Assembly (NCBI GenBank): GCA_964626885.1
Contig: CAZVJA010000113.1
Span: 1-15,921, forward strand
Reading direction: 5' to 3'
DNA: 15,921 bases
From: CAZVJA01 sp964626885
GTDB taxonomy: Bacteria; Planctomycetota; Planctomycetia; Planctomycetales; Planctomycetaceae
Made by a program: the position numbers and the translations under genes. Shown here one piece after another: positions 8,801-15,136 of this stretch. The notes beneath the pieces were generated by a model. The model had not been told where the DNA came from, did not search any database, and saw only the letters and a program-made list of their open reading frames with translations. Each line of letters starts with the position of its first letter. Position 1 is the stretch's first letter.

Positions 8801-9985
8801 CGAGAGGTCACCGAAGTTGCCGAGAGCGTCGGCCGCCGCGATCTTGACGTCGAGGACATCGGCGATGAGCGCCCAGATGAGAGCTTTGAGGCCGGTCGCC
8901 GATTTCGGCGAGCAGTTCGCCAACGCCTGGCAAGCGGCAATCCGGTCCTGAAGGGCCTGATCCGTGGCTTGCGTGATCTGGCGAATTTCTTTCGTCTCGC
9001 CGTCTTTTGTCAGCTGATACTTGGGATCTGTCAGGACAGCGCCGATTTGCCTTTTTTCATTGGGTCGTTCACCAGTGAGCAATTGCACGACCCGCTGCAA
9101 CTCCAGGTCGGTTAGAACTCCCCAACGAAGAAGCGTTCCCCCAATCGCTTCCTTCAGGTCTTCTTCTTGCGCATTTTTCTCGGCCGTCTCCAGAACATTC
9201 ACGACCTCAGCGGAAGGACGAGGTCGGACGGCAAGCGCGGCGACCGCGGCTTTTTGAAGCGGAACCTGTTTGGTGCGCACGACGTCGAGCAACAGGGACG
9301 AAACCTGTTCCCCTGGAATGTTCTGCAAGAGTGGAATCGCTTCTTGAGAAATTGTTTCGTCATCGAGTGACAGAAGGGATGCGAGCTTGTCGACCAGTGC
9401 GTTCTTGTCGGCAACCACGGAGGCCAGCGTTTTTGCCACTTCCTTTTGGACTGTTATCTCCGAATCCTTCGCGAGTGCTGCGATATCATCACTCGCTGCC
9501 CCAGCCTTCGATCCCAGGCCGCGCAGCAACTGAAGAGTCTGGCGACGTACATTGGGATCTGGATCCTTCAGCCGTTCAACGAGTTCAGGAAGCGCGTCGT
9601 CACCAAGATCCTTCACCGCTTGAAGTCGTATCGCTTCGTCCGCATTCGTGAGTTCCTGAATGGAATTCTGCCTGGCGCGTTGCTTGACGAACAACGTTAT
9701 TCCAAGAGCGCTCAAGCTGATGACGGCAACAACAGAAAGCAACACGCTGGCCACCAGAACCGGACGAGACTTCCGTGTGGGGCGAGGGATCGGGCGAGTC
9801 GAGTCCGAGTCTTTCTGAGTGGACCGTTTCTTTTGAGTTGGGGCCGATCTCCGAGCCGTTGCATCATCGGGCTTTGAAACTCGGACTGCGGAGCCGCATT
9901 CCGGGCATTTTATGGCGCGCCCGAGGGCTTTATCGGGCGCCTGGAACTGATAAAAGCAGTCGTCACAGACCACTGGAATTGTCAT
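5855..9985 (-). CDS. Giant membrane-anchored zinc-ribbon/HEAT-repeat protein, 1376 aa
   Basis: Residues 7-30 form the same cysteine module as its neighbours (C7, C10, C27, C30; CDDC and CPEC). Residues 36-75 are a basic Ser/Thr/Pro linker. One strong membrane span lies at about 76-100. The rest is an extended HEAT-like alpha-solenoid. A clear unit at about 128-160 reads ALPELVERLKDPDPNVRRQ, then TLQLLRGLG; a later unit includes VKIAAADALGNFGD; and one further on includes WFAIYTLGSIGPDAKESVPK. A less repetitive charged segment interrupts the array roughly in its first half. No catalytic motif seen; a large partner-binding scaffold is the natural reading. Translation could start at ATG 10042, but ATG 9985 is preferred. 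It has GGAAGGGG about eight bases upstream and begins at the ribbon like the 599-residue relative. It is separated from the kinase gene by about 320 bases and so may have its own promoter. Confidence 0.85.
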   Translation of the reverse strand: MTIPVVCDDCFYQFQAPDKALGRAIKCPECGSAVRVSKPDDATARRSAPTQKKRSTQKDSDSTRPIPRPTRKSRPVLVASVLLSVVAVISLSALGITLFVKQRARQNSIQELTNADEAIRLQAVKDLGDDALPELVERLKDPDPNVRRQTLQLLRGLGSKAGAASDDIAALAKDSEITVQKEVAKTLASVVADKNALVDKLASLLSLDDETISQEAIPLLQNIPGEQVSSLLLDVVRTKQVPLQKAAVAALAVRPRPSAEVVNVLETAEKNAQEEDLKEAIGGTLLRWGVLTDLELQRVVQLLTGERPNEKRQIGAVLTDPKYQLTKDGETKEIRQITQATDQALQDRIAACQALANCSPKSATGLKALIWALIADVLDVKIAAADALGNFGDLSALALPALARERESSLATVRNQMLKDKTRLPQTTTYMLNAEGEVISINGGIPIRDKDMLEKINREQEAAEWKNKYQPLLEKLNTSLDEALRRSDPTKKLQEICNQITGKDSTDETRLQAIDEISRLPSAQRLAFLDPLLSVYFDYYSHPSSEQLRQNYRKHCQAVLNAADNTLTEDLQKQLRSGDKTERALAVMMLDVLQRTDAVPLEVVVDLFKEALKSSPTDGYAVVYLRNRFNLDPVPRIVDWLKGRSDDIRPAVPLLATIVMSPRRANLLIRRDAWLLLTRTDKTAAIQSAGSLLESATKTERGEKPGREANEVVNDMLEPIASFGKDAQELSPVLERIGGDGLEQQVKLLTVSALVSAMPREIIQKLFHLSCTSSQGRFGGVQLQSTGEPLPVFLQAFERIGSPAAAWLVETVKQRNYGSDRLTHAMTILAKMNPEHVSPFVMDLIGEVNRKGGPHSPPLNTERLLETITRLPNLPPDTLDKLIEATIDAYNSSQIGLANGPIGNNRQRLKRNEFAPNGNGTVSSNFKPNIPAGISGLAETIRTNDRRDILVRSLADKVQSKSRGALLILAALGRDGREAVAALSQIATSEGESPERWFAIYTLGSIGPDAKESVPKLVSLFKSDKSFNQSHRIALQSLLEISAEDAVAVLTSLLRRPSRSSDADEVRQAAIGFAPSLRPFAEDLVPLLTTDIRNDKLSPMAQTASARLLRSIDPPRAVEIFAADFAADLKTVKLKKGKDILPEAAYAQISMLVECGQDGANPVPHLLQIATDKTPFGLMWAREDLSDENEIATVQSDYPELYETMREQSADNNERMNHDKAVRDCRVTAWRALAILPPDNAALSEAFASVTQDLIGTGGTKPDKPSQNADDSANLRRRQYVCYEAARTLAVVVPDVAADRFVEILTRDDLSNDTLRPVARKLIRLLAEKPGLDAKARPVLEQISKSSNAHPQLVATCRDCLKLISTRTPVQNQKRD

Positions 9986-10305
9986 CGACCGGGCCCCTTC
10001 CGCATGAAAAGTCAGCAGGTCATTTATGCGCCTATCTGTCAAGAACGGCGGAGCGCGACACGAATTCGTGGATGATGGTGCTCGTATTGAAGACCGACGC
10101 CGCCTCGTGCCGCAAGTGCAATCCAGAAGGCAGGTTGCAGTCGAGCGGCCTCACCAAACTGGATGCGCCGGTTGAGCTACACGGACGCGGCGTGGAGGGA
10201 GGGAGCAGCGGGCGGGGGACGACGCTTTGGCATCCGACCGCGTCAGCAGCCGAGGTCGGCCACGGAACCCTCCCGCAAGGAGGAACGTTCCGTCTCAAGG
10301 ATGGT
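9986..10305. other. Intergenic region of about 320 bases, no gene recognised
   Basis: It lies between the kinase stop and the start of the large HEAT gene. Open frames cross it on both strands, but they are Arg/Pro/Ser-rich, carry no domain and overlap the flanking genes antisense. A hairpin just after the kinase stop is listed separately. A tRNA-like string near 10168-10184 was examined and rejected. The region close to 9986-10010 contains the ribosome binding site of the HEAT gene. Confidence 0.5.
10264..10291 (-). terminator. Bulged hairpin just downstream of the kinase/WD40 gene
   Basis: The plus-strand arms ggaac-cctcc (10264-10273) and ggagg (10279-10283) plus gttcc (10287-10291) form a 10-bp stem with a 5-base loop (cgcaa) and a 3-base bulge. 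It starts 14 bases after the kinase stop codon at 10306-10308. There is no T-run in the minus direction, so rho-independent termination is plausible but not proven. Its right part is also a perfect 10-base palindrome, GGAACGTTCC, at 10282-10291. Confidence 0.4.
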
Positions 10306-13300
10306 CTACTTCGCGTAAAGCATCTCGATGCTCCCCTGGAACGGATCATCCTTGGCAAGACTGCACGTTCCCACCGCCAGGAAGTTCCCCGACGTGGCAA
10401 ACGCGACGGATGAGATGGCAGAGTGGCGAAACGGCAGGGAAAGCATCCGCTGGAACGTGTCGATTTGCCAAAGTTCCAGAGAGAAATTGTTCGTGCCGAC
10501 TGCTAAGGTTCGTCCGTCGGGAGTGAAGTCAACCGACCAGACTTCGCTGGCACCGGTTTTGACGGTTCGGATCTTCTTCCAGGAGGCCACGTTCCAGAAA
10601 TCCAAGGTTCCATCTTCCCCTCCGGTGACGGCAAGTCGGCCATCCGGAGCAAACGCCGCACACCGGACCAGAAAAGACGGCGTGTCGATCGTCTTCACCG
10701 AATGGTCGGCCATCGAGTAGACGGCCACCGTTTTATTCCCTCCGATCAGAACTTGTGAGCCATCGGGTGAAAAGACCGCTTGTCGAACGTCCAGCGCTCC
10801 CGGATCGATCGATTGCGGGGGACCGGCGTCGGCCCCCAGTTTCCGCAGCTCAACCCCGCGAGTCGGAGATGCTGCAAGGAGATAACCATCGTCGTGCGAG
10901 AATGCCAACGCGCTCACGGAGTAACCCGGCCCGGAGATCGGCATCGATGCTTGGACACTTCCTGTTTGAATATCGAGCAGAGAGAGGTGATGTGTTCCGT
11001 CGCCACAAGCGACGAGGGGAGATTGATGGGCGGAGGCAGCCGATTTGGTTTCTCTCGCGAGTTGCCAACGGATCGGGACTCGGTAGTAAGCATCGCATTT
11101 CTTGATACGAACCTGCTTGAAGAATGTCGTCTTCCCCAAATCGAGATACACCACATGGGAGCCATAAGCCGCAAAAAGAGCCTTGTCTGATTCCGCAATC
11201 TTCAAATCACCAACCTGATCGGTAGAAACGGACATGCGGTCTCGCGCCAGCGAATTCATGCTCCACTGACGGACAAGACCCTCGCGATCCGCAGCCGCGA
11301 ATAATCGTTCGGTGGGCGAAAAGGCCATCGCGTAAACCCGGCCACCGGGATTGCGAAGTACATCTCGCAGAATCCCCGAATCGATATCCCAAATGCGAAT
11401 CAGGCCAACCTTGTCGGCGGCGGCGATGAATCGATCATCCTCTCCGAACGCGACCGACTGCACCGGTTCCGAAAAACCATTGAGGGTTAAACGGGGCGTT
11501 GCACTGCCAAGCGGAAAGATCCGCACTTTTCCATCATGGCAGGCCGTCGCCAGCTCCAAGCCGCTTTGGCTAAAACAGACTGCACGCGCCGGTCCCTCGT
11601 GAAGAAACTCCCAGAGAGGTTCCCCGTTGTCCAGCCGCGAAACCTGCAGCAGTCCGGCCGAGTTGGTGACAGCCAGGAGTTGTCCATCGGGAGAAATCGC
11701 AATGGATTCGATTGGGCTGCCGAATGGGGGAGAACGCCGGACGATCTGGCCGGCCGGAAATTCGCAGATGGCGAATGTACCGTCTTCAGAACCAGTGACG
11801 AGCCGTCTCCCATCCGGTGAAAATACCACGGTAGTTATGCCCGAAGCGTGAGCCTCGATTTTCGCTGCGGTTTCCCAATCCGCCGTTCGACGAATTTCTA
11901 CAATGCCTTCACCGCCGGCGGTGGCCAAGAATTGCCCGTCCAGCGAGAAATCGAGGGACTCGACAGTTCCAATCGGTAAATCCAAGTCTCGAATTAGGGA
12001 TCCCGTCGCGTCATGAATTCGCAGGTGATGATCCTCTCCTCCAGAAGCGATCCACCGTCCGTCTGGAGAGAATTCAATATCGTAAACTGGCCCTTGATGA
12101 GCCTCGATTTCGCGAATCGGATGATGGTGGCAGAGTCGATTCAGAAAGTGCCACTCAAATCCGCGGATATCCGCCAGGCCTTCGCTGGGAACGTGCTGGG
12201 CGAGCCGCCCTTCCATTTCTTTGAGCCGCCCCATTTTCCAAAATTCGTGCGCTTGTCGAACGTCGTCCACGTAAAGAAGTTTTCTCACTGCGAATTCTCG
12301 TTCAGCAAGAACACGAGCAGCTTCTTCGGCTTCTACCCGACGAGTTTCGGCAAGCGATGTTTGCTTCTCAGCGATACGGCGTTCGGTATTCGCCTCATCA
12401 ATCGCCACTTCGAGATCGCGATTCGCTTCGCTTAACCTGAGCGTGTGGAATGCCCCTCCGACGATCGTTCCGATGATCGCGAACGAGGCGGCGACAACAG
12501 CAGTGGCCCAGCCCGGATTCCGGCGGGACCATTTGACGACTCGCTCCCACCGGCCCACCGGACGTGCGCTGATCGGTTCTCCGCTCAGGTAGCGACGCAA
12601 ATCATCGGCGAGTTCGCCGGACGTTTGGTAACGACGCTGAGGATTCTTTTCGAGACATTTCAGGCAAATGGTTTCCAGGTCCGCGGGAATTGACGGACGG
12701 AGCGAGCGAAGGCGCGCAGGCTCCCGGGTGAGGATCTGCAGGAGTAATTGATTGACTTCCCCCTGAAATGGTTGTTCATCCGTCAAGAGTTCGAATAGAA
12801 TCACTCCCAGCGAGTAAATGTCGGTCCGCCGATCGATGTAGCGACTTTCTCCCATCGCCTGTTCAGGAGACATGTACGCGGGCGTACCCATCGTCTGCCC
12901 ACGCAGCGTGATGGTAATGTCTCCGTTCTCCCGTTTGGCCAACCCGAAATCCGTGATGTGCGGGTTGCCGTCGCGGTCGATCAAGATATTGCTCGGTTTG
13001 AGATCCCGGTGAATTACACCGGCAGCATGCGCGTGCGCCAGTGCTTCGGCGAGTTGAAGGCAAATTCGGGCCGCATGCTGCGACTGGAGCGGCTTCTGGT
13101 GCTCCAGATAGTGCTTGAGATCCCCCCCCTCGACAAGACTCGACGCAATGTAGGCCAATCCGGCGGCAATACCAGAATCAAATACATGGACGATTCCAGG
13201 GTGCCCCAATTGAGCGGCGGCACGTGCCTCCCTGGTGATTAATTCGGCTTGTCGCACTCCATCACGCGTGCCGTCGATGCGGCCGATCTTCAGGGCCACG

Positions 13301-13548
13301 ATCCGGTCGAGGGTCGTATCAAACGCCCGCCAGACCGTTCCAAACGCCCCTTCCCCCACAATTTCGATCAGTTCGAAACGGTGGAACGAATTCCCGCCCT
13401 TCTGAACCCCAGTCAGATCGTGAGGATCGGGCGACGGTAGGACAGAACGACTGCACGCGGGGCACGATGCCGGCAGAGTCTCGTTTGACGAGGAAACCTC
13501 GATTGATGTCTGGCAATTTGGGCAGCGGGGCGCAATCGTCTGGCTCAT
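10306..13548 (-). CDS. Ser/Thr protein kinase with N-terminal zinc ribbon, one membrane span and WD40 repeats, 1080 aa
   Basis: A PknB-type kinase. Order: cysteine module (C9, C12, C29, C32); kinase domain about 58-325; membrane span about 346-367; coiled coil about 375-425; WD40 region about 478-1080. Kinase motifs are complete: glycine loop GEGAFG (65-70), VALK lysine K87, probable helix-C E107, IHRDLKPSN with D182 and N187, DFG D200, SPE at 227-229 and D243 in the RTDIYSLGV motif. An active enzyme is expected. About 12 clear WD-type strands (for example VYDIEFSPDGRWIASGGED and VRCAAFAPDGRLAVTGGED) plus two weaker ones suggest two seven-bladed propellers. The kinase is probably cytoplasmic and the propellers across the membrane as a sensor or docking part (inference from topology). 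The ATG at 13548 begins directly into the ribbon; upstream is only a weak AAGAATAAGA. It is divergent from the sigma factor gene. Confidence 0.93.
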   Translation of the reverse strand: MSQTIAPRCPNCQTSIEVSSSNETLPASCPACSRSVLPSPDPHDLTGVQKGGNSFHRFELIEIVGEGAFGTVWRAFDTTLDRIVALKIGRIDGTRDGVRQAELITREARAAAQLGHPGIVHVFDSGIAAGLAYIASSLVEGGDLKHYLEHQKPLQSQHAARICLQLAEALAHAHAAGVIHRDLKPSNILIDRDGNPHITDFGLAKRENGDITITLRGQTMGTPAYMSPEQAMGESRYIDRRTDIYSLGVILFELLTDEQPFQGEVNQLLLQILTREPARLRSLRPSIPADLETICLKCLEKNPQRRYQTSGELADDLRRYLSGEPISARPVGRWERVVKWSRRNPGWATAVVAASFAIIGTIVGGAFHTLRLSEANRDLEVAIDEANTERRIAEKQTSLAETRRVEAEEAARVLAEREFAVRKLLYVDDVRQAHEFWKMGRLKEMEGRLAQHVPSEGLADIRGFEWHFLNRLCHHHPIREIEAHQGPVYDIEFSPDGRWIASGGEDHHLRIHDATGSLIRDLDLPIGTVESLDFSLDGQFLATAGGEGIVEIRRTADWETAAKIEAHASGITTVVFSPDGRRLVTGSEDGTFAICEFPAGQIVRRSPPFGSPIESIAISPDGQLLAVTNSAGLLQVSRLDNGEPLWEFLHEGPARAVCFSQSGLELATACHDGKVRIFPLGSATPRLTLNGFSEPVQSVAFGEDDRFIAAADKVGLIRIWDIDSGILRDVLRNPGGRVYAMAFSPTERLFAAADREGLVRQWSMNSLARDRMSVSTDQVGDLKIAESDKALFAAYGSHVVYLDLGKTTFFKQVRIKKCDAYYRVPIRWQLARETKSAASAHQSPLVACGDGTHHLSLLDIQTGSVQASMPISGPGYSVSALAFSHDDGYLLAASPTRGVELRKLGADAGPPQSIDPGALDVRQAVFSPDGSQVLIGGNKTVAVYSMADHSVKTIDTPSFLVRCAAFAPDGRLAVTGGEDGTLDFWNVASWKKIRTVKTGASEVWSVDFTPDGRTLAVGTNNFSLELWQIDTFQRMLSLPFRHSAISSVAFATSGNFLAVGTCSLAKDDPFQGSIEMLYAK

Positions 13549-13659
13549 GGTCTTATTCTTACGTTGGGGCCAGCACTATGCACGTGGAAAAATTGTCCAC
13601 CAAAAAAAGTTGTTTGCAGTTGGCGATCCACCGGATACGATCGATCAGTGCCGGTGTGC
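13549..13659. promoter_or_regulatory. Divergent intergenic region between kinase and sigma factor genes
   Basis: About 110 bases lie between the two divergent starts and should hold promoters for both. Visible elements are an inverted repeat GTGGA-N7-TCCAC (13584-13600) and, at 13634-13647, GATACGATCGATCA. The reverse complement of the latter recurs with one mismatch upstream of the second kinase-type gene. On the minus strand TGGACA resembles a -35 box, but no good -10 follows at the right distance. The promoter assignment is therefore only positional. Confidence 0.35.
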
Positions 13660-14322
13660 ATGATTGTCTGCATCGGGAACATTGTGGGATATATCGTGGC
13701 AAGTGTGGCATCAACGAGCTTCGGTTCGACTCCGCTCAGTCTGCTGAGCCGGGTGAAGGCGAGTGACCGTCAGGCGTGGTTCGCATTTTGCGATCTGTAT
13801 GGCCCTCTGGTGTACTACTGGTGCCGGACCAGCGGATTGTCTCATGATGAGACCGAGGATCTGGCGCAACAGGTCTTTGGCAGACTGGCTGTTTCCATTG
13901 TTCGATTTGAGAAGCAGGAAGTGGGGCACCGTTTCCGGGCTTGGTTATGGACTCTAACGCGCCACTTGATTCAGGACTTTCACCGTGCCCAGCGACGACG
14001 GATCAAAACTGTGGGTGGGGAGGCCGGCAGCCAATTCATCGCTCGCCAATCGGACAAAAACCAGGGCGAAGACCATTTGCCGGAGGAAGCGGATGTTGTC
14101 ACACCCCCAACCGAGAGCCGCCAGCTGTTTCTGCGCATGCTGGACCAGATTCGAGACCGGCACAGTGAGCGTAACTGGCAGGCATTCTGGCGGGTGGTGG
14201 TCGATGGAAACCTGACCCTGGACGTTGCCCGAGACCTCAATATGACGCCGAACCACGTACGTCAGGCTAAGTCTCGAATCTTGAGACAGTTGCGGCAGGA
14301 GTTTGGCGAACTGCTCGATTGA
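13660..14322 (+). CDS. ECF-type RNA polymerase sigma factor, about 220 aa
   Basis: A group of sigma-70-like factors common in Planctomycetota that recruits RNA polymerase to alternative promoters. Numbered from the ATG at 13660, sigma region 2 spans about 41-113: FCDLYGPLVYYWCRTSGL, then DETEDLAQQVFGRL, then RFRAWLWTLTRHLIQDF. These match the core-binding and -10-recognition helices. A polar linker covers about 114-155. Region 4 covers about 172-215, with the helix-turn-helix LDVARDLNMTPNHVRQAKS for -35 contact. The length is normal for the family. The start is uncertain. GTG at 13684 (GGGAA five bases before) or GTG at 13696 (GTGGGA before) would remove an odd hydrophobic leader (MIVCIGNIVGYIV) and may be the true start. 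It diverges from the WD40 kinase and lies upstream of a second kinase-type gene; ECF factors linked to kinases are known in this phylum. Confidence 0.88.
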   Translation: MIVCIGNIVGYIVASVASTSFGSTPLSLLSRVKASDRQAWFAFCDLYGPLVYYWCRTSGLSHDETEDLAQQVFGRLAVSIVRFEKQEVGHRFRAWLWTLTRHLIQDFHRAQRRRIKTVGGEAGSQFIARQSDKNQGEDHLPEEADVVTPPTESRQLFLRMLDQIRDRHSERNWQAFWRVVVDGNLTLDVARDLNMTPNHVRQAKSRILRQLRQEFGELLD

Positions 14323-14357
14323 GAAATCGTTTCTGATTCCGTCGCCATGGAAAATCT

Positions 14358-14371
14358 TGATCGATCGTGTC
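14358..14371 (+). repeat. Palindrome-centred motif TGATCGATCGTGTC, inverted copy upstream of sigma gene
   Basis: This 14-mer lies between the sigma factor stop and the next gene. The reverse complement of 13634-13647 (TGATCGATCGTATC), upstream of the sigma gene, matches it at 13 of 14 positions. A 12-base match (ATCGATCGTGTC, 14541-14552) also occurs inside the next coding region. It could be a shared binding site, but GATCGATC-type strings occur elsewhere in the window (for example near 10803), so chance is possible. Confidence 0.25.
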
Positions 14372-14392
14372 GCGCTCCGTCGTTGATCACAC

Positions 14393-14409
14393 TTGACGGG
14401 TCAATTGAC
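14393..14409 (+). promoter_or_regulatory. Overlapping palindromes TTGAC-GG-GTCAA and GTCAATTGAC upstream of the second kinase-type gene
   Basis: The sequence TTGACGGGTCAATTGAC contains two overlapping inverted repeats: TTGAC/GTCAA with a 2-base spacer, and the perfect 10-base palindrome GTCAATTGAC. It gives two direct copies of TTGAC, which also fits a -35 element. It lies 59 bases before the preferred ATG at 14469. This suits an operator or promoter, but no matching -10 was identified with confidence. Confidence 0.3.
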
Positions 14410-14468
14410 TGCACGGCTTTCAGTATCACGGGTGTCTAAGTTTGGTAAACATCGCAGGCGCGGCAGCC

Positions 14469-14723
14469 ATGGCTCTACCTGTCTGCCCATCCCCACAGCA
14501 GTTGATCGATTTCTGCATCGGCAAATTAGCGGAAGAGGACATCGATCGTGTCACCAACCATCTCGATCTCTGTCCCCGTTGTCTGGCAACGGTAGAAGCG
14601 CTCGAGAAAGTCCCGATTCCTTTCGTGCGTTATCATCTCTCGGCCCCGGACCCCCAGCGCCAGAACGTTGCGCTGGATCCGCAGTATCAGCACCTGCTTG
14701 GTCTGCTCAAGCGATTGAACGAT
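14469..14723 (+). CDS. N-terminus of a second Ser/Thr kinase-type protein with ZAS-like zinc motif; cut by the scaffold gap
   Basis: Eighty-five residues are visible. They begin MALPVCPSPQQLIDFC, followed by an IGKLAEED helix and NHLDLCPRCLATVEAL. This is the standard N-terminal module of many planctomycete Ser/Thr kinases (CPSPxxL ... H-x3-C-x2-C ... LL), here with C6, H31, C35 and C38. The HxxxCxxC pattern is that of zinc-binding anti-sigma (ZAS) domains. The kinase domain itself would lie in the unsequenced gap, so the kinase assignment rests on the N-terminus and gene context. It starts 146 bases after the sigma factor stop, which suggests functional pairing with it. The ATG at 14469 is preferred over an upstream TTG at 14442. 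After the gap no kinase sequence resumes, so the rest of the gene is missing from the assembly or was disrupted. Confidence 0.7.
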
Positions 14724-14823
14724 NNNNNNNNNNNNNNNNNNNNNNNNNNNNNNNNNNNNNNNNNNNNNNNNNNNNNNNNNNNNNNNNNNNNNNNNNNNNN
14801 NNNNNNNNNNNNNNNNNNNNNNN
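14724..14823. other. Assembly gap, 100 N
   Basis: Exactly 100 undetermined bases, the usual placeholder for a scaffold gap of unknown size. It truncates the kinase-type gene on the left. Sequence on the right is unrelated, so linkage across the gap should not be taken as proven adjacency. Confidence 0.98.
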
Positions 14824-15136
14824 ACTGCCAAACCACGAATATGCCTCCGCAGCGAGCTTTGGAGAACAATCTCACAAAAATCGCAACATGTTGTTTTTCA
14901 CGGAGTTACGTGTGGATTAATACTGTGGTTATGTGCATTTTTTCGTTTTTTGTCGCGCTGTGGCGTTCCTGATCGCAGGTGGTTAACAACGAGCGCTGTC
15001 TCTCCAACCACACATTTTTTGATTTTCTTGGAGCCCGGTCGATCATGCCCCGTATCTGTTTTTGCCTCGTGGCAGTCATTGGATTTCACTTTGCCGCGAT
15101 CTGAGCAATTGTCAAATGTTGTGTTTCGAGATGTTG
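14824..15136. other. About 310 bases between gap and transposase, no gene recognised
   Basis: One plus-strand frame stays open from the gap to the transposase stop, but the translation has no recognisable domain and poor codon character. The stretch is more T-rich than its surroundings around 14890-15030. One end of the insertion sequence must lie here, downstream of the transposase stop at 15137. The terminal inverted repeat could not be fixed because the other end of the element is outside the window. Confidence 0.4.

Noticed and set aside
10140..10195. tRNA-like string (minus-strand GTAGCTCAACCGG near 10168-10184)
   Set aside because: It resembles a tRNA D-arm, but the D-stem does not close, no anticodon stem follows and no T-arm (GGTTCRA) is found at the right distance.
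9775..10413. 212-codon plus-strand open frame across the gap between the large HEAT gene and the kinase
   Set aside because: It overlaps both flanking genes antisense and its translation has no domain or gene-like start.
13584..13600. Inverted repeat GTGGA-N7-TCCAC as a terminator
   Set aside because: It lies between two divergent starts, where no terminator is needed, and the stem is only 5 bp; it is kept only as a possible operator within the regulatory region.
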